Source: Hippopus hippopus (taxonomy: Eukaryota > Mollusca > Bivalvia > Cardiida > Cardiidae). Taken from it: a stretch of DNA of 64,000 nucleotides. Position numbers and translations under genes: made by a program. Positions 63,416 through 64,000 of this stretch are shown here, piece by piece (the first letter of the stretch is position 1; the number at the start of each line of letters is the position of its first letter). The notes under the pieces are model-generated. The model did no database searches and was not told the DNA's origin. It saw only the letters and a program-made list of their open reading frames with translations. The stretch lies in NCBI GenBank assembly GCA_946811185.2, contig OX328113.1, positions 17,258,521 to 17,322,520 on the forward strand, given 5' to 3'.

Positions 63416-64000
63416 TCAAAAGTGAGTCACATTATCTTCTAAACTTATAAATTCCTCTGAACTTTTATACTCCGGACTAGTTTCATCCAAATTTAATGAT
63501 ATTTTCTTAACTTCATCTCTGACATTTTCTCCACAAAGTTCAGAGTTACCACCCTTTGCTGTCTGGGTGTTGTCTAATGTTTCCGGCACATTCTCTTGGC
63601 TTTCATTTCTGGCACCTAATGGTTCATCATAATTATCAATAACTATAGATATAGGGCTAGTAGATGATGGTTCACGATCACCCACTAACGCACTTAATGA
63701 AGTTTGTAAACTAGTATCACTTTTCTTATTATCATCACAGGTTGCAGCATTGAAAGAGGTTTTGGAGTTGGCGTTTTTGTCTAAATGAAATCCACCCAAG
63801 GCAGGGGGAAACTCACTATCATAATTAGCAATCATGTCAACTAACTCTGGTTTACATATTACTTTTGATCCAGAGTGATTTCCCCTGAGTTTACTCTCCC
63901 TCATAGAGGTAGATAAAGTATCTGAGGATGGCTCTCCTTGGTCCTCAAAAACCAAAGAACTATTTGAATCATTGTCGAGGGATGGATTTGACTGATAGTC
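63416..64000 (-). CDS. 3' end of an unidentified gene (194 codons, open to the window edge)
   Basis: The frame is open from 64000 down to a TAA stop at 63416, 585 bp without interruption in an AT-rich region, so coding is likely. There is no ATG that must be the start. The protein is hydrophilic, rich in Ser, Asp, Glu and Asn, without hydrophobic segments or cysteine motifs. Phrases such as ISIVIDNYDEPLG and KISLNLDETSPEYKSSEEF suggest a disordered acidic tail with possible short binding motifs. It lies >15 kb upstream of RNF19 on the same strand and appears to be a separate gene whose other exons lie beyond 64000. Not recognised. A single-exon gene or a decayed ORF cannot be excluded. Confidence 0.6.
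   Translation of the reverse strand, partial: DYQSNPSLDNDSNSSLVFEDQGEPSSDTLSTSMRESKLRGNHSGSKVICKPELVDMIANYDSEFPPALGGFHLDKNANSKTSFNAATCDDNKKSDTSLQTSLSALVGDREPSSTSPISIVIDNYDEPLGARNESQENVPETLDNTQTAKGGNSELCGENVRDEVKKISLNLDETSPEYKSSEEFISLEDNVTHF

Overview
The window reads as nuclear DNA of a bivalve mollusc. Genes are split by GT-AG introns, AT-rich spacers are packed with small inverted-repeat transposons and tRNA-derived SINEs, and there is a lone intronless Mab-21-type nucleotidyltransferase gene of a kind that is much expanded in bivalves. The species cannot be fixed from the sequence alone. All convincing host coding sequence lies on the minus strand.

Layout. 1-480 holds one well-bounded orphan exon. 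540-1285 is a tandem duplication carrying paired TGACGTCA sites. 2175-4100 is a run of foldback and tandem repeats. 4150-6210 is a broken Polinton/adintovirus-like block: integrase pieces, two PC4-like tails, an intact BIR-domain gene and two related copies of a ~50-residue small ORF packed 2 nt behind the upstream stop codons. 6240-10500 holds direct and tandem repeats without recognisable genes. 10747-10978 is a SINE and 10990-12399 is the Mab-21/cGAS-like gene, with a duplicated 146-bp block just upstream of its start. 16708-18399 is a two-exon EF-hand (sarcoplasmic calcium-binding-like) gene.

27337-48282 is one large gene: eleven coding exons whose splice phases all agree give a 945-residue RNF19-type RBR E3 ubiquitin ligase with RING1-IBR-RING2 followed by two membrane segments. 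Its 8-kb first intron contains a mariner relict, a nested pair of hAT-like elements and a possible solo LTR. 48.3-63.3 kb is intergenic and repeat-saturated. 63416-64000 is the 3' end of an unidentified gene that runs out of the window.

The dominant repeat from 12.7 kb onward is a ~230-bp element with TTAA target sites, CYCTTTACC termini and a perfect palindromic core (about 50 copies or fragments, piggyBac-like by its ends). None was seen in the first 12.7 kb. Other non-autonomous families (a second TTAA family with a hairpin, GAGCCATGCTCTG-ended and GGCCTGCAACATGCG-ended elements) and several SINEs, one with a clear 15-bp target duplication, fill most remaining space. The genes do not form one pathway. 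The Polinton-like block is the part most likely to hold something undescribed.
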